A stretch of 6,156 bases of DNA from an uncultured Clostridia bacterium. GTDB taxonomy: Bacteria > Bacillota > Clostridia > UMGS1810. Shown here piece by piece: positions 5,073 through 6,156 of the stretch (positions are counted from its first letter, which is position 1; each line of letters begins with the position of its first letter). The translations under genes were made by a program, and so were the position numbers. Below the pieces are notes generated by a model, which did no database searches, was not told where the DNA came from, and saw only the letters and a list, made by a program, of their open reading frames with translations. The stretch is from positions 1 to 6,156 of the forward strand of contig CAJLYL010000088.1 of the NCBI GenBank assembly GCA_905210855.1, written 5' to 3'.

Positions 5073-6083
5073 ATGAACTTCAGGATTAATGACTACAAAC
5101 TCTTGCAGACAAATTATGACCCATCCCGAGAGGTGATAGACTACGGCGTCCGCATGGTCGGCGCTCCGCTCGAATGGGGCGAGACCATGGGCGAGGGAAT
5201 CAAGGTCGGCATAATCGACACCGGAATAGACAGCGACCATTTTGAGCTGAAAAATCGCATAAAAGACGGCATAAACACCTGTGCCGGCGGTTCTTCGGAT
5301 AATATTGAGGACGAAAACGGTCACGGCACTCACATATCCGGCATTGTAGCCGCCGAAAAAAACGGCAGGGGAGTCGTCGGGGTTGCGCCGAAGGCGGATT
5401 TATATATTGCCAAGGCTTTCGATTCGGAGGGAACAAGCAATTTTGAGGCGATTGAAAAAGCTATCCTATGGATGATTGATAAAAATGTTGATGTTGTAAA
5501 TATGTCTTTTTCATCTGCTGCCGGCGGCAGGGCATACACAGAGCTGATTCACAAGCTGTATGCAAGCGGAGCGAGTGTAATCTGCGCCGCCGGCAACGAG
5601 GGCGAGCAAGGCGAAAACACCATAGGTTACCCTGCAAAATTCAGGGAGACCGTGGCGGTATCTGCTGTTGACATCAACAAGAACATTGCCGATTTCAGCT
5701 CAAAGGGCAGCTCGGCGGAAATATGCGCCGCCGGAATAAATATATATTCCACATATCTCAACGGCGGATTTGCTCTGCTCAGCGGCACCTCGATGGCTGC
5801 TCCCATAATCACCGGTGCGGTGGCAATTCTTCACGGAAAGGGTATGCTTCGTTACGGCAGACGCCTCACGCCCGATGAGATTCGTCTCCTGCTTAATATA
5901 TACACCGAGGATTTGAGCGGCGGCAGAGGCAGAGACAAAAGCTACGGCTACGGATTTTTCTCATTCGGCAGGATTGGTCTTAACGATTATGTCATAGACG
6001 AAATAAAGAAAAAATATCGTCCGGCGTACAGCGGACGTGATATAGTCAGCGCTGCAATAGCAATTATAGCATCGGGGCTTTGA
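5073..6083 (+). CDS. Intracellular-type subtilisin-like serine protease (S8)
   Basis: A 336-residue subtilase that hydrolyses peptide bonds through an Asp-His-Ser triad. All parts are present: Asp49 in VGIIDTGID, His84 in NGHGTHISG, the oxyanion Asn175 in AAGNEG, and Ser240 in GTSMAAP. There is no signal peptide or membrane segment, so it acts in the cytoplasm (or the mother cell), like Bacillus IspA, whose length of about 319 is similar. The 35 or so residues before the catalytic core may act as a short inhibitory extension, though the LIPY motif of IspA is not obvious. The C-terminal part after about residue 290 is basic and not recognised. The ATG at 5073 has AGGTGG six bases upstream. A SigK-like promoter suggests use in sporulation, in which Clostridia also use related Csp subtilases for germination, but assignment to either group is inference. 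Confidence 0.93.
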   Translation: MNFRINDYKLLQTNYDPSREVIDYGVRMVGAPLEWGETMGEGIKVGIIDTGIDSDHFELKNRIKDGINTCAGGSSDNIEDENGHGTHISGIVAAEKNGRGVVGVAPKADLYIAKAFDSEGTSNFEAIEKAILWMIDKNVDVVNMSFSSAAGGRAYTELIHKLYASGASVICAAGNEGEQGENTIGYPAKFRETVAVSAVDINKNIADFSSKGSSAEICAAGINIYSTYLNGGFALLSGTSMAAPIITGAVAILHGKGMLRYGRRLTPDEIRLLLNIYTEDLSGGRGRDKSYGYGFFSFGRIGLNDYVIDEIKKKYRPAYSGRDIVSAAIAIIASGL

Positions 6084-6156
6084 ATAAATATGTACCTCAC
6101 AAAAAAGTCAACCCCGGATTTTGTGTAAAGTCTTTACGAGACCCCCAAAACGGTAT
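6084..6156. other. Unassigned tail with a 13-bp palindrome
   Basis: The 73 bases after the subtilase stop contain GTAAAG-T-CTTTAC (6125-6137), a near-perfect palindrome with a one-base centre, suited to a protein-binding dyad and not to an RNA hairpin. No terminator or gene start is visible before the window ends. Confidence 0.3.

Overview
The window looks like chromosomal DNA of an endospore-forming Clostridia bacterium, probably an uncultured gut lineage near Oscillospirales/Eubacteriales. The main evidence is a pair of dipicolinate synthase genes (dpaA-dpaB, also called spoVFA-spoVFB), a clear spoVG, GGAGG-type ribosome binding sites, and near-consensus TTGACA/TATAAT promoters. The genus is inference; I see no rRNA, tRNA, CRISPR array or complete mobile element.

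Layout, left to right. (1) A consensus vegetative promoter drives a small membrane-anchored coiled-coil protein of unknown function (123-722). (2) dpaA (791-1642) and dpaB (1657-2244) are tightly spaced and end at a strong intrinsic terminator (2254-2301); together they make dipicolinic acid, the spore-core calcium chelator. (3) A T-rich stretch and a possible ECF-type promoter lead into a secreted protein with a C-terminal copper-amine-oxidase-N-like domain (2479-3507), closed by a 20-bp A/U-flanked hairpin that could terminate in both directions. (4) A strong promoter drives a GH99-like (WbsX-type) gene that is cut off after about 190 residues where it meets a remnant of an insertion sequence facing the other way. 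(5) spoVG (4671-4970) follows, with a leader that can fold into nested stems plus a crossing helix. (6) A cytoplasmic subtilisin-like protease (5073-6083) has an intact catalytic triad and a SigK-like promoter.

How the genes relate. dpaAB, spoVG and perhaps the protease share a sporulation theme. Sequences resembling mother-cell SigK promoters (mACm, 16-17 bp, CATAnnnTA) lie just upstream of dpaA and the protease, both unusually close to the start codons. The secreted protein and the GH99-like gene are separate units bounded by terminators.

No complete new multi-gene system is visible. The items most worth a second look are the pseudoknot-capable spoVG leader, the inverted repeat in the IS remnant that could hide the transposase start from read-through transcripts, and the scar joining the GH99-like gene to that remnant. 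Start codons were revised from the longest open frame where ribosome binding sites, promoters or family alignment argue for a shorter protein.
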